From Sphingomonas sp. (lineage in GTDB: Bacteria > Pseudomonadota > Alphaproteobacteria > Sphingomonadales > Sphingomonadaceae), in assembly GCF_017304615.1 (NCBI RefSeq), contig NZ_JAFKLZ010000005.1:1-63670 (forward strand): a stretch of 63,670 nt of DNA, given 5' to 3'. A program made the translations under genes and the position numbers. Positions 35,142-44,174 of this stretch are shown in pieces (the stretch's first letter is position 1; each line of letters opens with the position of its first letter). The notes under the pieces are model-generated. The model made no database searches and was not told the origin of the DNA. It saw nothing but the letters and a program-made list of their open reading frames with translations.

Positions 35142-35945
35142 TCAAACCAGTGCGATGTCCGGCGCGTCCTCGGCCTTCATGCCGATGACGTTATAGCCGG
35201 CGTCGACATGGTGGACTTCGCCGGTCACGCCGCTCGCCAGGTCGCTGAGCAGGTACAGGCCCGCGCCGCCGACATCCTCGATCGTGACGTTCCGCTTGAG
35301 CGGCGAGTTCAGCTCGTTCCATTTCAGGATCAGGCGGAAATCGCCGATCCCGCTCGCCGCCAGCGTCTTGATCGGCCCGGCCGAGATTGCGTTGACGCGG
35401 ATATTGTCGCGCCCCAGATCGACCGCGAGATACTGCACGCTGGTCTCTAGCGCGGCCTTGGCCAGCCCCATCACGTTATAATGCGGGATCACCTTCTCCG
35501 CGCCGTAATAGCTCAGCGTCAGCAAACTGCCGCCCTCCGGCATCATCGCCGCGGCACGCTGGGCGACGGCGACGAACGAATAGACGCTGATGTTCATCGT
35601 CATCAGGAAATTGTCGAGGCTGGTGTCGACGAACCGCCCGCGCAGCTCGCTCTTGTCCGAAAAGCCGATCGCATGGACGACGAAATCGATCGTCGGCCAG
35701 TCCTTGCCCAGATCGGCGAAGCATTTGTCCAGGCTCGCCATGTCGGACACGTCGCAATCGAACAGCCGCGCGACGCCTAGTTGCTCGGCCAGCGGACGGA
35801 CGCGCTTCTCCATCGTCTCGCCCTGATAGCTGAATGCGAGGTCCGCACCCTGCTCCGCCAGCTTCTGCGCAATCCCCCAGGCGAGGCTCTTGTCATTCGC
35901 CAGGCCCATGATCAGCCCGCGCTTGCCCTGCATCAGTCCGCTCAC
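35142..35945 (-). CDS. fabI: Enoyl-ACP reductase I
   Basis: A 267-residue FabI, the NADH-dependent reductase completing each fatty-acid elongation cycle and the target of triclosan. It starts [23 protein letters not shown], with [24 protein letters not shown], the Tyr/Lys region [24 protein letters not shown] and the Ala-rich [13 protein letters not shown] loop. GTG at 35945 overlaps the stop of the YihY gene and gives the usual [10 protein letters not shown] start; ATG four codons on is the alternative. Confidence 0.97.
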   Translation of the reverse strand: MSGLMQGKRGLIMGLANDKSLAWGIAQKLAEQGADLAFSYQGETMEKRVRPLAEQLGVARLFDCDVSDMASLDKCFADLGKDWPTIDFVVHAIGFSDKSELRGRFVDTSLDNFLMTMNISVYSFVAVAQRAAAMMPEGGSLLTLSYYGAEKVIPHYNVMGLAKAALETSVQYLAVDLGRDNIRVNAISAGPIKTLAASGIGDFRLILKWNELNSPLKRNVTIEDVGGAGLYLLSDLASGVTGEVHHVDAGYNVIGMKAEDAPDIALV

Positions 35946-36886
35946 GTTGCGACGGTCTCCGTATTCGTGGTTTGTGGAGCCTTTACGTCCTCCAACGGGG
36001 TTTCGGCTAGTGCCGCGTTCAAATGCGCGCCGATCGAGATGCCGAACCCTACGATCCAGAAGAACAGGAGGGTGACGATTACGCCGGCCAGGCTGCCATA
36101 GGTTAGATCGTAGCTGCCGAATTGCGCGAGCGTCACGGGCAGCAACGCGGTCGCGCTCATCCACCAGATCGTCGTGAACAGGGCGCCGGGCCAGCGCGGG
36201 CATTGGCGGACGCGATATTTGCTCGGCGTGACCGCGGCGAACAGCATGTAGAGCGCGGCGAACAACACGATCGCCGGCACCAGCCGCGCCGCGCCGACCC
36301 AGCCGCCGACTTCCTGCGCCCAGGGCAGCAAGCGATAGATGAACTGTTCGACGATGGTCAGCAGTCCCTGGACGAAGAATGCCAGCAGCGCGAGGATCAC
36401 CGACGCGACGATGACCGCCATCGACCGCAGCCGATACTGCCAGAAGGGCCGGTCGAACGTGATGCCATAGGCGCGGCGAAATACGTCGCGGATCGTCTCG
36501 ACGAAACTGCCGACGGTCCACAACGCCACAACCGCGCCCAGGATCAGCAAGCCCCCGGTGCGGGCGGCGAGCACATCCTCGATCGGCTTGCGTAGAATCT
36601 CTCCCACACTCGGCGGCAGCGTGTAGAGAAACGACTCGACCGCATGCTTGGTCTCGCTCCGCTGGCCCAGGAGCGACGAGATCGCGGCCGCCAGGATGAA
36701 GAACGGAAACACCGTTATCAACGCCAGATAGGCGAGATTGCCCGCGTACATGAACCCGTTGTCGAAGATGCCGACGACAACTCGCTTGGTGACAATCCAC
36801 ACCCGCGTCCAGATCGGCTTGCCGAAGCGTTCGCGGACCCCGCGAAGGGCGCGCGCCTCGGGGGAGAGGGGCGATAGGTGCGACAT
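35942..36886 (-). CDS. YihY/BrkB-family inner membrane protein
   Basis: A 314-residue polytopic protein of the YihY/virulence factor BrkB family with about six transmembrane segments. FMYAGNLAYLALITVFPFFILAAAI and FGSYDLTYGSLAGVIVTLLFFWIVGFGISIGAHLNAAL are the two most conserved stretches, and WWMSATALLPVTLAQFG falls between them. Despite older labels it is not RNase BN. It may be a transporter or an envelope protein; no substrate is known. Its stop overlaps the fabI GTG, so the genes form one transcript with aroC. Confidence 0.88.
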   Translation of the reverse strand: MSHLSPLSPEARALRGVRERFGKPIWTRVWIVTKRVVVGIFDNGFMYAGNLAYLALITVFPFFILAAAISSLLGQRSETKHAVESFLYTLPPSVGEILRKPIEDVLAARTGGLLILGAVVALWTVGSFVETIRDVFRRAYGITFDRPFWQYRLRSMAVIVASVILALLAFFVQGLLTIVEQFIYRLLPWAQEVGGWVGAARLVPAIVLFAALYMLFAAVTPSKYRVRQCPRWPGALFTTIWWMSATALLPVTLAQFGSYDLTYGSLAGVIVTLLFFWIVGFGISIGAHLNAALAETPLEDVKAPQTTNTETVAT

Positions 36887-36894
36887 CTAGGCGA

Positions 36895-37836
36895 TCAGAC
36901 GCCCATATTGCCGCGCGGGTTCCTGTCCTTGTCCTTCCAGCCCTGGACGAATTCGACCAGCGCATCGTCGTCGACCGGCAGGTCGACCATCAGCGTGACG
37001 AGCTGGTCGCCCCGAGGATCATTGGGGCCCCCGCCCTTCTTGTGGAACCCCTTGCCTTTCAGCCGCAGCACCTTGCCCGAGCTCGACCCCTTGGGGATCG
37101 TCAGCATCACCGGCTTGTCGGCGGTCGGCACACGCACGCTCGCGCCGAGCACGGCCTCGGACAGGCTGATCGGCAGATCGAGCCGGATGTCGTCGCCGTC
37201 GCGGGTGAAGAAACGGTGCTGCTGGACCTCGATCGTGATGATCGCGTCGCCCGCACCGCCCGGCCCCGGCTGGCCCTTGCCCGACAGACGCATCTGCGTG
37301 CCGGTCTCGACGCCCGCAGGCAGCTTCAGGTCGATCGTCTTGCCGTCCGCCAGCGTAATGCGCTGCGGCGCGAGCGTCGCGGCATCGACAAACGGCACCG
37401 CCAGCTTATAGGCGGCGTTGGCGCCCTTGGGCTGCTGGCGCCGGCCGAAGCTGCTGGCGAAGCCGCCCTGCCCGCCGCGCCCGCCGAACAATCCTTCGAA
37501 CAAATCGCTGAAATCGCCGCCGCTATCGGTGAATTCGAACCCGCCCGCGCCGGACCGGAACCCGCCTTGCTGCGGACCACCGCCACCGCCGAACCCAAAC
37601 GGCATGGCCGGATTCCCGTCGGCGTCGATCTCGCCACGGTCGAACCGCGCGCGCTTGTCCTTGTCGGTCAGCAGGTCATAGGCCTGAGTCACCTGGCTGA
37701 ACTTCTCCGCCGCCTTGGGATTGTCCTTGTTGCGGTCGGGATGAAGCTCCTTCGCGAGCTTGCGATATGCCTTCTTGATCGCGGCCTCATCGGCCCCGCG
37801 CGCGACGCCGAGGGTGGTATAGGGATCTGCTGCCAT
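36895..37836 (-). CDS. DnaJ-like (CbpA-type) co-chaperone
   Basis: A 313-residue type II J-protein. The J domain (residues 1-70) has HPD at 32-34, followed by a Gly/Phe-rich linker (GFGGGGGPQQGGF, LFGGRGGQGGF). Two beta-domain peptide-binding repeats follow (YKLAVPFVDAATLAPQRITLADG, LPAGVETGTQMRLSGKG, RLKGKGFHKKGGGPNDPRGDQ) and a short dimerisation end. The zinc finger of true DnaJ is absent. It should stimulate a DnaK-type Hsp70. It stops nine bases before the YihY start, possibly one transcript. Confidence 0.92.
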   Translation of the reverse strand: MAADPYTTLGVARGADEAAIKKAYRKLAKELHPDRNKDNPKAAEKFSQVTQAYDLLTDKDKRARFDRGEIDADGNPAMPFGFGGGGGPQQGGFRSGAGGFEFTDSGGDFSDLFEGLFGGRGGQGGFASSFGRRQQPKGANAAYKLAVPFVDAATLAPQRITLADGKTIDLKLPAGVETGTQMRLSGKGQPGPGGAGDAIITIEVQQHRFFTRDGDDIRLDLPISLSEAVLGASVRVPTADKPVMLTIPKGSSSGKVLRLKGKGFHKKGGGPNDPRGDQLVTLMVDLPVDDDALVEFVQGWKDKDRNPRGNMGV

Positions 37837-37926
37837 CTTGGCCTGCTATTTGGGGGATTGATCGGCCGAGTGCAAACGATGGTGACGCGTGTGTTGCCAC
37901 CGCCATAATTATGCGCAAGGTGTTCC

Positions 37927-38082
37927 ATGGCCTATGAACCATTCGGGCAGGGCAACCGTTGGTGGGATCGGTTGGCGCCAACTCGCCTGCCTTTCATTTT
38001 TTGGCCATTCTCGTTCAAAGCGTGGCTTGCGCTACAGATGGTTATCGTGACTACGGTCATCGCATTTTTGTTGGCGCGCTAG
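37927..38082 (+). CDS. 51-residue basic single-span membrane protein
   Basis: An ATG with an AAGGTG ribosome site opens 51 codons ending in TAG. The peptide starts MAYEPFGQGNRWWDRL, then FIFWPFSFKAW and a hydrophobic segment (LALQMVIVTTVIAFLLAR) consistent with one transmembrane helix. It diverges from the DnaJ-like gene and meets the transglutaminase gene tail to tail with a few overlapping bases. No family is recognised. The absence of alternative coding here and the ribosome site support translation. Confidence 0.5.
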   Translation: MAYEPFGQGNRWWDRLAPTRLPFIFWPFSFKAWLALQMVIVTTVIAFLLAR

Positions 38083-38972
38083 CCTGGTCCTGGCCCTTCG
38101 ACCGGTGCGACGTCGACCGATACGTCCATCTTCTGTGCGCCGGAGCCGAGCACGATGCCGTCGATCGGGGCGATTTCGGCATAATCGCGGCCGATCGCCA
38201 TCACGACATGGTCGCCCGCCATCCAGATGCCGTTGGTCGGGTCCAGCCCGATCCAGCCGCGCTGCGGCCCGCACCACAGCAACACCCAGGCGTGGGTCGC
38301 GTCGGCGCCGATCAGCCGCTCCTGCCCCGGCGGCGGGATCGTGCGGATATAGCCGGAGACGTATGCCGCCGGCAGCCCGGCGGCGCGCAGGCCGGTGATC
38401 ATGATCTGGGTCAGGTCCTGGCACACCCCGCGCCGCTTGAGGAACGCTTCGCGCGGCGGGGTGTCGACCAGGGTCGCGGCGGGATCGAACGCGAACTCGC
38501 GCTGGATGCGCCGGGCAAGCGCGATCCCGGCCTCCAGCGCGCCACGACCTGGATCGAGATCCTGCGCGCACCACGCGGCGATGTCGGCGTCGAGCGGGAT
38601 CAGCGGCGACGGATAGAGATAGGCGGTCGGCCCGGCGGGTCCGAGCTCACGGTCGGCGCGCGCGAGGCTGGCGATGTCCCCGAGCGTCGGATCGGCCGCC
38701 GCCGGCACGGGCACGGGCCGATCGACGATCACTCGCGCCGCGCTTTCGATCGTCAGATTGCGCACGGGTTCGCGCACCACCAGCCGCATGACGTTCGCGA
38801 GTCCCGCCTCGGCCAAAGCGGGCCGCGTCTCCCCAGCCGGAGTCACGGCGAGCGCGTATCGTTCGACCTTCTGGCCCGACCAGTGAATCGGCTTCAGGCG
38901 CAGATTGCACCGCGCGAACGCGACCGGCTGGCCATAGTCGAACCGCGTGACGTGCCGGATGTCGTAGATCAC
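38079..38972 (-). CDS. Transglutaminase-like cysteine protein
   Basis: A 297-residue protein with an N-terminal beta domain typical of bacterial transglutaminases (IYDIRHVTRFDYGQPV, LRLKPI) and a core domain whose catalytic triad is Cys184 (GVCQD), His227 (THAW) and Asp244 (LDPTN). Such enzymes cut or form amide bonds; the natural substrate is unknown. It begins with GTG ten bases after the stop of the ATP-grasp/Alpha-E gene. The gene order with that partner recurs in many bacteria and implies joint action on peptides or polyamides. Confidence 0.88.
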   Translation of the reverse strand: MIYDIRHVTRFDYGQPVAFARCNLRLKPIHWSGQKVERYALAVTPAGETRPALAEAGLANVMRLVVREPVRNLTIESAARVIVDRPVPVPAAADPTLGDIASLARADRELGPAGPTAYLYPSPLIPLDADIAAWCAQDLDPGRGALEAGIALARRIQREFAFDPAATLVDTPPREAFLKRRGVCQDLTQIMITGLRAAGLPAAYVSGYIRTIPPPGQERLIGADATHAWVLLWCGPQRGWIGLDPTNGIWMAGDHVVMAIGRDYAEIAPIDGIVLGSGAQKMDVSVDVAPVEGPGPG

Positions 38973-38982
38973 GCGCCAAAGC

Positions 38983-41463
38983 TCATGCGAGCGTAAGGCC
39001 GCCCGCGCGCAGAGGTTCCGCCCCCTGCAGGAAATAACGCCGCGCGATTGCTTCGGACAAGCGCGTCAATTGACGCTCCGCCTCGAACAATTGCGCTGCT
39101 TCCAGATGGGCTGCATTTGCCGTGGCGAGCAACGCCTTGAGCGCCAGCGCCTCGGCCTGCTGGTCCTCGGGCAAGCCATCGTCGTTGAGCACGGGAAGGT
39201 GGTCGAGATGCGCGGCGATCGTATCGACCTGATACGCCAGGCTGCGCGGATTGCCGGGATCGAGCGCGACGAGATCGACCACCGGCACTCGCGCGATGCC
39301 CGTCAGGTAGCGCTGACGGTAGCTGATCTGGCTGTCGGCGAGGTCGAGCAGGGTCGACAAATCGTCGGCGGTCGCCCCCGCCATCCCGAACGTGCGCACC
39401 AGCCGCGCGACGACGACCCCGCGCTCGACCCGGCGGCCGAGGTCGTGAAAGCGCCAGGACGCGGTGCGGCCCATATGCTCGGCGGCGAGTCCCGACAGCG
39501 CGGCGTAGCGGCGCTGGAGCGACCCGCAGCGATCGAGCATGCTGCCTTTGGTCGGGTGCGGCGCGTCGAGTAGCCGACACATGTCGGCCGACAGCCGATC
39601 CCGCGACACGCCTGCGATATTACGCGCGAGCCGGTTCATCGCGGGAATATTGTGCCAACCGTCCATGGCGTCGAGCGCGGTGCGGGCAAGCTGGACGAGA
39701 TCGGGCCGCTTAAGCCGTTCGGGATGCGCCGCCGCACCCGCCGCCACGACCAAGCCCGCCATCCGCCCGACCGTTTCGTGGTCGAGCGCCGCGCCGGCAT
39801 CGGCGTCGATCGAATTGCCCAGCATCACGCGCACGATCGTCAGCAGCGCTTCGCCGCGTTCCAGATACCGCCCGAGCCAGAAGAAATTGTCGGCGACGCG
39901 GCTGGGCAAGGTGCCCGGATTACGGCGAATCTGGGTGCTGTCGGTGGCGGGCAACAGCGATACGTGCGCGACCGGATCGGGGCTGTGCACCGTGACGTCG
40001 GCCGACCACAAACCGTCGCCCATCACCGCTGCGCGGTCGTCGGCGTGCGCGCCGATCCGCGCGAACCCGCCGGGCAATACCGCCCAGCCGCCATCGGGCG
40101 CTCGCGCCGCGAACACGCGTAGCGTGAAGGGCCGCGCGGCGAGATCGTTGTCGGCGACCACCGGCATGGTCGACAGCCGCACCGTCTCCTGCCCGACATA
40201 ATCCTCCGGCCGCCGCGCGAGGTCGGCGAGCAAGGCCGCACGCTGCTCGGACGACAGGTCCGCGCCCAGCATCGCACCATCGGGCAGCCCCAGCGGCTTC
40301 ACGCCAAAGGCAGGCGCGATCCGCAATTCGTCCAGCCGGCCTTCGACCAGCGCGCGTGCATCATCGGCGCCGCACCACCACGTCGCGACATTGGGCAGCC
40401 GCAGCTTTTCCCCGGTCAGCCGCTCGGCCAGCAGCGGCAGGAACGCCTGCATCGCCGGCGCCTCCAGCACGCCCGCGCCGGGCGCGTTGGAGATCAGCAC
40501 GTTATGCGCGGCGAAGGCGTCGATCAGCCCCGCGACCCCGATCTGCGAATGCGAATCGAACGCCAGCGGATCGAGCAAGCGGGGGTCGGCGCGCTGCCAC
40601 AGCGCATCGACGCGCTTCAGCCCGGCAATGGTGCGGACGTAGAGCCTGTCCTCCGCCACCGTCAGGTCGGCGCCCTCGACCAGCAGGAAGCCCAGATAGC
40701 GCGCGAGGTGCGCCTGTTCGGCATAACTCGCGTTCCAGCGACCCGGCGTGAGCAGACCGATGCGCGGTTCGGCGCGCTTGCACAGTTCGGCAAGCCCTTC
40801 GCGGAACGCCGCGAAGAACGGCGCATGGCGCAGGATGTTGAGCCGCCCCTGCAGCCCGCCCAACGTCCGCGACGTGGCGAGACGGTTTTCGAGCGCATAG
40901 CCCGCCCCCACCGGCGAGCGGACATGGTCGGCGAGCACGCGCCATTCGCCGTCAGGCCCGCGCCCGAGGTCGAACGCGACGAACTGGAGCTGATACCCGC
41001 CGGGCACGGTCAGTCCGACCATCGGGCGCAGGAACAGGGGGCTGCCATTGACCAGCGCCGCCGGAATAGTGCCGTCGGCGACCAGCCTGCCCTCGCCGTA
41101 AAGATCGGCGAGCACGGTTTCGAGCAGGGCGGCGCGCTGCGCGGCCCCTGCGGCGATCCCCTGCCACTCGTCCTCGGCGATCAGCAGCGGGATGGGCGAG
41201 ACGGGCCAGGGCCGCTCGTCGCTGTCCCCGGCGACGCGAAATCCGGTGCCGATGTCCTCGGCGTGGCGCTGGACGCGCTGGCGGGCATGGCCGAGATCGT
41301 CGCCCGCGGCGATGGCGAGTTCCTCGAACGCAGCGGTCCAAGCCTCGGCGTCGCCGCTCGCGACGACATCGCCCGCGCCGGCGCGCCCGCGATAGTCCGC
41401 CAGCCAGCGCGCGGCGTGCGCGCTCGCATCGAACAATCCTTCGCTGGTCGCCTGACTGGCCAT
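38983..41463 (-). CDS. Circularly permuted ATP-grasp / Alpha-E fusion protein
   Basis: An 826-residue two-domain protein. Residues about 1-480 are a circularly permuted ATP-grasp of the DUF404/DUF407 type (SPIPLLIAEDEWQGIAAGAAQRAALLE, VAFDLGRGPDGEW, PVGAGYALENRLATSR, FVRTIAGLKRVDALW-like YVRTIAG, NAPGAGVLEAPAM, VGQETVRLSTMPV). Residues about 500-820 are an Alpha-E (DUF403) helical domain (RVADNFFWLGRYLERGEALLTIVRVMLG, RFHDLGRRVERGVVVARLVRTF, DTIAAHLDHLPVL). In many genomes these are separate genes. The cassette was predicted to make or modify peptide-like amides. The upstream ATG is disfavoured. Confidence 0.88.
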   Translation of the reverse strand: MASQATSEGLFDASAHAARWLADYRGRAGAGDVVASGDAEAWTAAFEELAIAAGDDLGHARQRVQRHAEDIGTGFRVAGDSDERPWPVSPIPLLIAEDEWQGIAAGAAQRAALLETVLADLYGEGRLVADGTIPAALVNGSPLFLRPMVGLTVPGGYQLQFVAFDLGRGPDGEWRVLADHVRSPVGAGYALENRLATSRTLGGLQGRLNILRHAPFFAAFREGLAELCKRAEPRIGLLTPGRWNASYAEQAHLARYLGFLLVEGADLTVAEDRLYVRTIAGLKRVDALWQRADPRLLDPLAFDSHSQIGVAGLIDAFAAHNVLISNAPGAGVLEAPAMQAFLPLLAERLTGEKLRLPNVATWWCGADDARALVEGRLDELRIAPAFGVKPLGLPDGAMLGADLSSEQRAALLADLARRPEDYVGQETVRLSTMPVVADNDLAARPFTLRVFAARAPDGGWAVLPGGFARIGAHADDRAAVMGDGLWSADVTVHSPDPVAHVSLLPATDSTQIRRNPGTLPSRVADNFFWLGRYLERGEALLTIVRVMLGNSIDADAGAALDHETVGRMAGLVVAAGAAAHPERLKRPDLVQLARTALDAMDGWHNIPAMNRLARNIAGVSRDRLSADMCRLLDAPHPTKGSMLDRCGSLQRRYAALSGLAAEHMGRTASWRFHDLGRRVERGVVVARLVRTFGMAGATADDLSTLLDLADSQISYRQRYLTGIARVPVVDLVALDPGNPRSLAYQVDTIAAHLDHLPVLNDDGLPEDQQAEALALKALLATANAAHLEAAQLFEAERQLTRLSEAIARRYFLQGAEPLRAGGLTLA

Positions 41464-41544
41464 GCTTCCAACCCCCGGCGCTTCAGAACCAGAATCCATG
41501 CTGCGTGGCAACACGGATTAGATCGCAGCAGGCCGATCTATTTT

Positions 41545-41625
41545 CGTCATGCCGGACGTGATCCGGCATCCCGCTTCTTGTTCTGGGCGGAAAAAGCGGG
41601 ACCCCGGATCAAGTCCGGGGTGACG
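41545..41625. repeat. Dispersed palindromic repeat, family A copy 4
   Basis: Reverse-oriented relative of the copy at 325: CGTCATGCCGGA, ATCCGGCATCCCGCTT, AAAGCGGGACCCCGGAT, CCGGGGTGACG. It fills the gap between the ATP-grasp and ligD genes. Confidence 0.8.
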
Positions 41626-41633
41626 TGCTCTTT

Positions 41634-44174
41634 CTATAAATCGGGCAGCACCTGGCCGGCGACGCCCCAGCCGGCGAGTCCCTTGCTCGACGCGCGCTTC
41701 AGCAACTCTTCCCCGTCGCCGACATGCCACGTCGCCGCGCTGTCGATGTCGTCGAGTTCGGCCCAGGTCACCGGCGTCGCGACCGGAGCCCCGCTCCTGG
41801 CGCGCGCGGTATAGGGCATCACGGCGGTCGATCCGCGCTGGTTGCGCAGCCAGTCGATGAAGATGCGGCCCTTGCGCTTCGCCTTGGACATCGTCGCTAC
41901 GAAGCGATCGGGTTCGGCCTGAGCGAGCGCCTGACTGAAGCGGTCGGCGAAATCCTTGACCGCCGGCCACTCGGCTTGGGGCGTCAACGGCACGACGACG
42001 TGCACGCCCTTCCCGCCAGACAGCATCGCGAAGCTGACCAGGCCGATTTCGGCGAGATGCTCCTTCAAATCGACGGCCGCTTTCTTGACCGCGTCGAAGC
42101 CGAGACCTTCGTCTGGGTCGAGGTCGAACACCATACGATCGGGCTGTTCGATCGATCCGACCGACGACCCCCAGCCGTGGAACTCGATCGTCCCCATCTG
42201 CACGCACGCCACGAGCCCGCCAGCATCGTCGATATAGATATAGGGTTCGACCGACCCGTCCTTCTCCTTGATCTTCACGTGCTTGACGTGGTCGCCGAAC
42301 GACCCGGCGTCGTGTTTCTGGAAGAAGCAGTTCTTCCCCCGTCCCTGCGGACAGCGGACCAGGCTGATCGGACGATGCGCGGCGAAGGGGAGAATGACCG
42401 GCGCCAGCTCCTCGTAGAAGGCCGCCAGGTCGCCCTTAGTGACAGTGGAATCCGGAAAGATCAGGCGGTCCGGGTGCGTGATCGTGACGCCGGAAGCGCG
42501 CTTGGGCGCAGGCCTGGCCTTCTCCACCACCACCTTGGTCGCCTCCTTGTCCTCGCGCAGCCCCAGAAAGCTCGGGTGGCGCAATACACCATCGGGCGTC
42601 ACCTCCGTGTAGGCGATCTCCGCGACCAGCTTCGGCGTCACCCAATGCGCACCACGCGTCGCTGCTTTGGGCGCATCTACCGTCGGCGTCTTGCGGGTCA
42701 GCTTGTCGAGCCTTGCGCGCAAGTCGTTCATCGTCTCGACCGAAAAGCCGGTGCCGACCTTGCCGGCATAGCGCAGCGCCTTGCCCTCATGCACACCGAG
42801 CAACAGCGCGCGAAAGCCGCGGCTCTTGTCGCTCTCAGTCCAGCCGACGATCACGAATTCCTGCCGCTGCAGGCATTTGATCTTGAGCCAGTTCTGCGTG
42901 CGCTTGCCAGCGTAGGCCGCGTCGGCGCGCTTTGAGACGATGCCCTCATACCCCTCGTGGCACATCGCCTGGAACAGCTTCTCGCCGTCGCCAATGATGT
43001 GTTCGGCGAATTGCAGGCGCTTGTCCTCCCCGTCGATCAGCGCGCGCAGCCGCTCCTTGCGCTGGACGTTGGGCAGCTTGTCGAGCTTCTCGCCGTCGCG
43101 TTCGAGCAGGTCGAACGCGAACAGGGTCATGGCGCCGCCAGTCGAAATCGCATCCTTGAGCGTGGAGAAATCGGGGCGCCCGCCCTTGAACGCGACGATC
43201 TCGCCATCGATCAGCGCCGACCCGACCGGAAGGGCCGCCGCCGCTTCGGCGACGCCAGGAAACTTGTGGGTCCAGTCGAGCCCGTTCCGGGTGAACACCT
43301 TTGCCTTGCCGTTCGCGACCGCGATCAGCGCGCGGTAACCGTCATATTTGACCTCGTGGATCCAGCCGGAGCCGGTGGGCACGCTGTCGACGAGAGTGCA
43401 GAGTTGCGGCTCGTGGAATTTCGGAAGGCCTCGTTCTTTTTCGTCATTCCCGCGAAAGCGGGAACCCATCTCCTGCCCGCGCCGCGCACTCGACGGTAAG
43501 GAGTTGGACCCCCGCTTTCGCGGGGGCGACGACGGCTTTGTGGCTGCAGCCCGCAGCTTCTTCCAGCTCGCCAACTCCTTCGCCTTCTTCCCCGCGGCGA
43601 TCGCTTGCATCGTGCGGCCGGTCTTCACGCTCGTCACCGCGCCGTCGACCAGGTCGTCCGAACCGCCGGCATAGTCATCCGCAATCTTGCGCAGCAGCCA
43701 GTTGGTGTGTCGCTCCTTCCCGCGCGGCTTCAGCCGGATCAGCAGCCATTCGCCCTTCATCCGCTCGCCGTGCAGGATGAAATGCAAGTGCCCGTCCTTC
43801 AAGTCGTCGGCCGACTTTCCGGGAATCGGCTCCCACCAGCCGTCGTCCCACAGCATCACCGTGCCGCCGCCATACTCGTCCTGCGGGATCGTGCCCTCGA
43901 AATCGGCATAGCTGAGCGGGTGGTCTTCGGTCTGGACCGCGAGCCGCTTGTCGCCGGGGTTGAGGCTGGGCCCGCGCGTCACCGCCCAGCTCTTCATCAC
44001 GCCCCCGACCTGCAACCGCAAGTCCCAGTGCAGCCGCGTCGCGTCGTGTTTCTGCACCATGAAGCGCCGATTATCTTTGGTGCCGGTGTTCGGCCCGACC
44101 TCTCCGCGCGGTTCCGCGGTCTTCGCGAAATCGCGCTTCTTGTTGTAGGTCGAAAGGGGGTCGGGTTCCGCCAT
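41634..44174 (-). CDS. ligD: ATP-dependent DNA ligase D (NHEJ)
   Basis: An 846-residue LigD of the PE-ligase-polymerase order. The phosphoesterase domain (about 1-190) has VQKHDATRLHWDLRL. The ligase domain has the AMP-lysine motif EVKYDGYRAL (Lys near 274) and an OB fold. The C-terminal primase/polymerase domain (about 560-846) has VRCPQGRGKNCFFQKH and DLDPDEG. It repairs double-strand breaks with Ku. Residues about 214-245 (SPPRKRGSN..SRFRGNDE) come from an in-frame palindromic repeat in the linker between PE and ligase. ATG overlaps the ku stop (TGATG). Confidence 0.96.
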   Translation of the reverse strand: MAEPDPLSTYNKKRDFAKTAEPRGEVGPNTGTKDNRRFMVQKHDATRLHWDLRLQVGGVMKSWAVTRGPSLNPGDKRLAVQTEDHPLSYADFEGTIPQDEYGGGTVMLWDDGWWEPIPGKSADDLKDGHLHFILHGERMKGEWLLIRLKPRGKERHTNWLLRKIADDYAGGSDDLVDGAVTSVKTGRTMQAIAAGKKAKELASWKKLRAAATKPSSPPRKRGSNSLPSSARRGQEMGSRFRGNDEKERGLPKFHEPQLCTLVDSVPTGSGWIHEVKYDGYRALIAVANGKAKVFTRNGLDWTHKFPGVAEAAAALPVGSALIDGEIVAFKGGRPDFSTLKDAISTGGAMTLFAFDLLERDGEKLDKLPNVQRKERLRALIDGEDKRLQFAEHIIGDGEKLFQAMCHEGYEGIVSKRADAAYAGKRTQNWLKIKCLQRQEFVIVGWTESDKSRGFRALLLGVHEGKALRYAGKVGTGFSVETMNDLRARLDKLTRKTPTVDAPKAATRGAHWVTPKLVAEIAYTEVTPDGVLRHPSFLGLREDKEATKVVVEKARPAPKRASGVTITHPDRLIFPDSTVTKGDLAAFYEELAPVILPFAAHRPISLVRCPQGRGKNCFFQKHDAGSFGDHVKHVKIKEKDGSVEPYIYIDDAGGLVACVQMGTIEFHGWGSSVGSIEQPDRMVFDLDPDEGLGFDAVKKAAVDLKEHLAEIGLVSFAMLSGGKGVHVVVPLTPQAEWPAVKDFADRFSQALAQAEPDRFVATMSKAKRKGRIFIDWLRNQRGSTAVMPYTARARSGAPVATPVTWAELDDIDSAATWHVGDGEELLKRASSKGLAGWGVAGQVLPDL
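43441..43533. repeat. Palindromic repeat (family B-like) inside ligD
   Basis: CGTCATTCCCGCGAAAGCGGGAA and CCCCCGCTTTCGCGGGGGCGACGAC form the two hairpin ends of a roughly 93-bp unit. It falls within ligD and is read in frame without a stop. Its hairpins have the same short-loop design as the intergenic GCTCCTGC units at 25590 and 29380. Confidence 0.85.
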
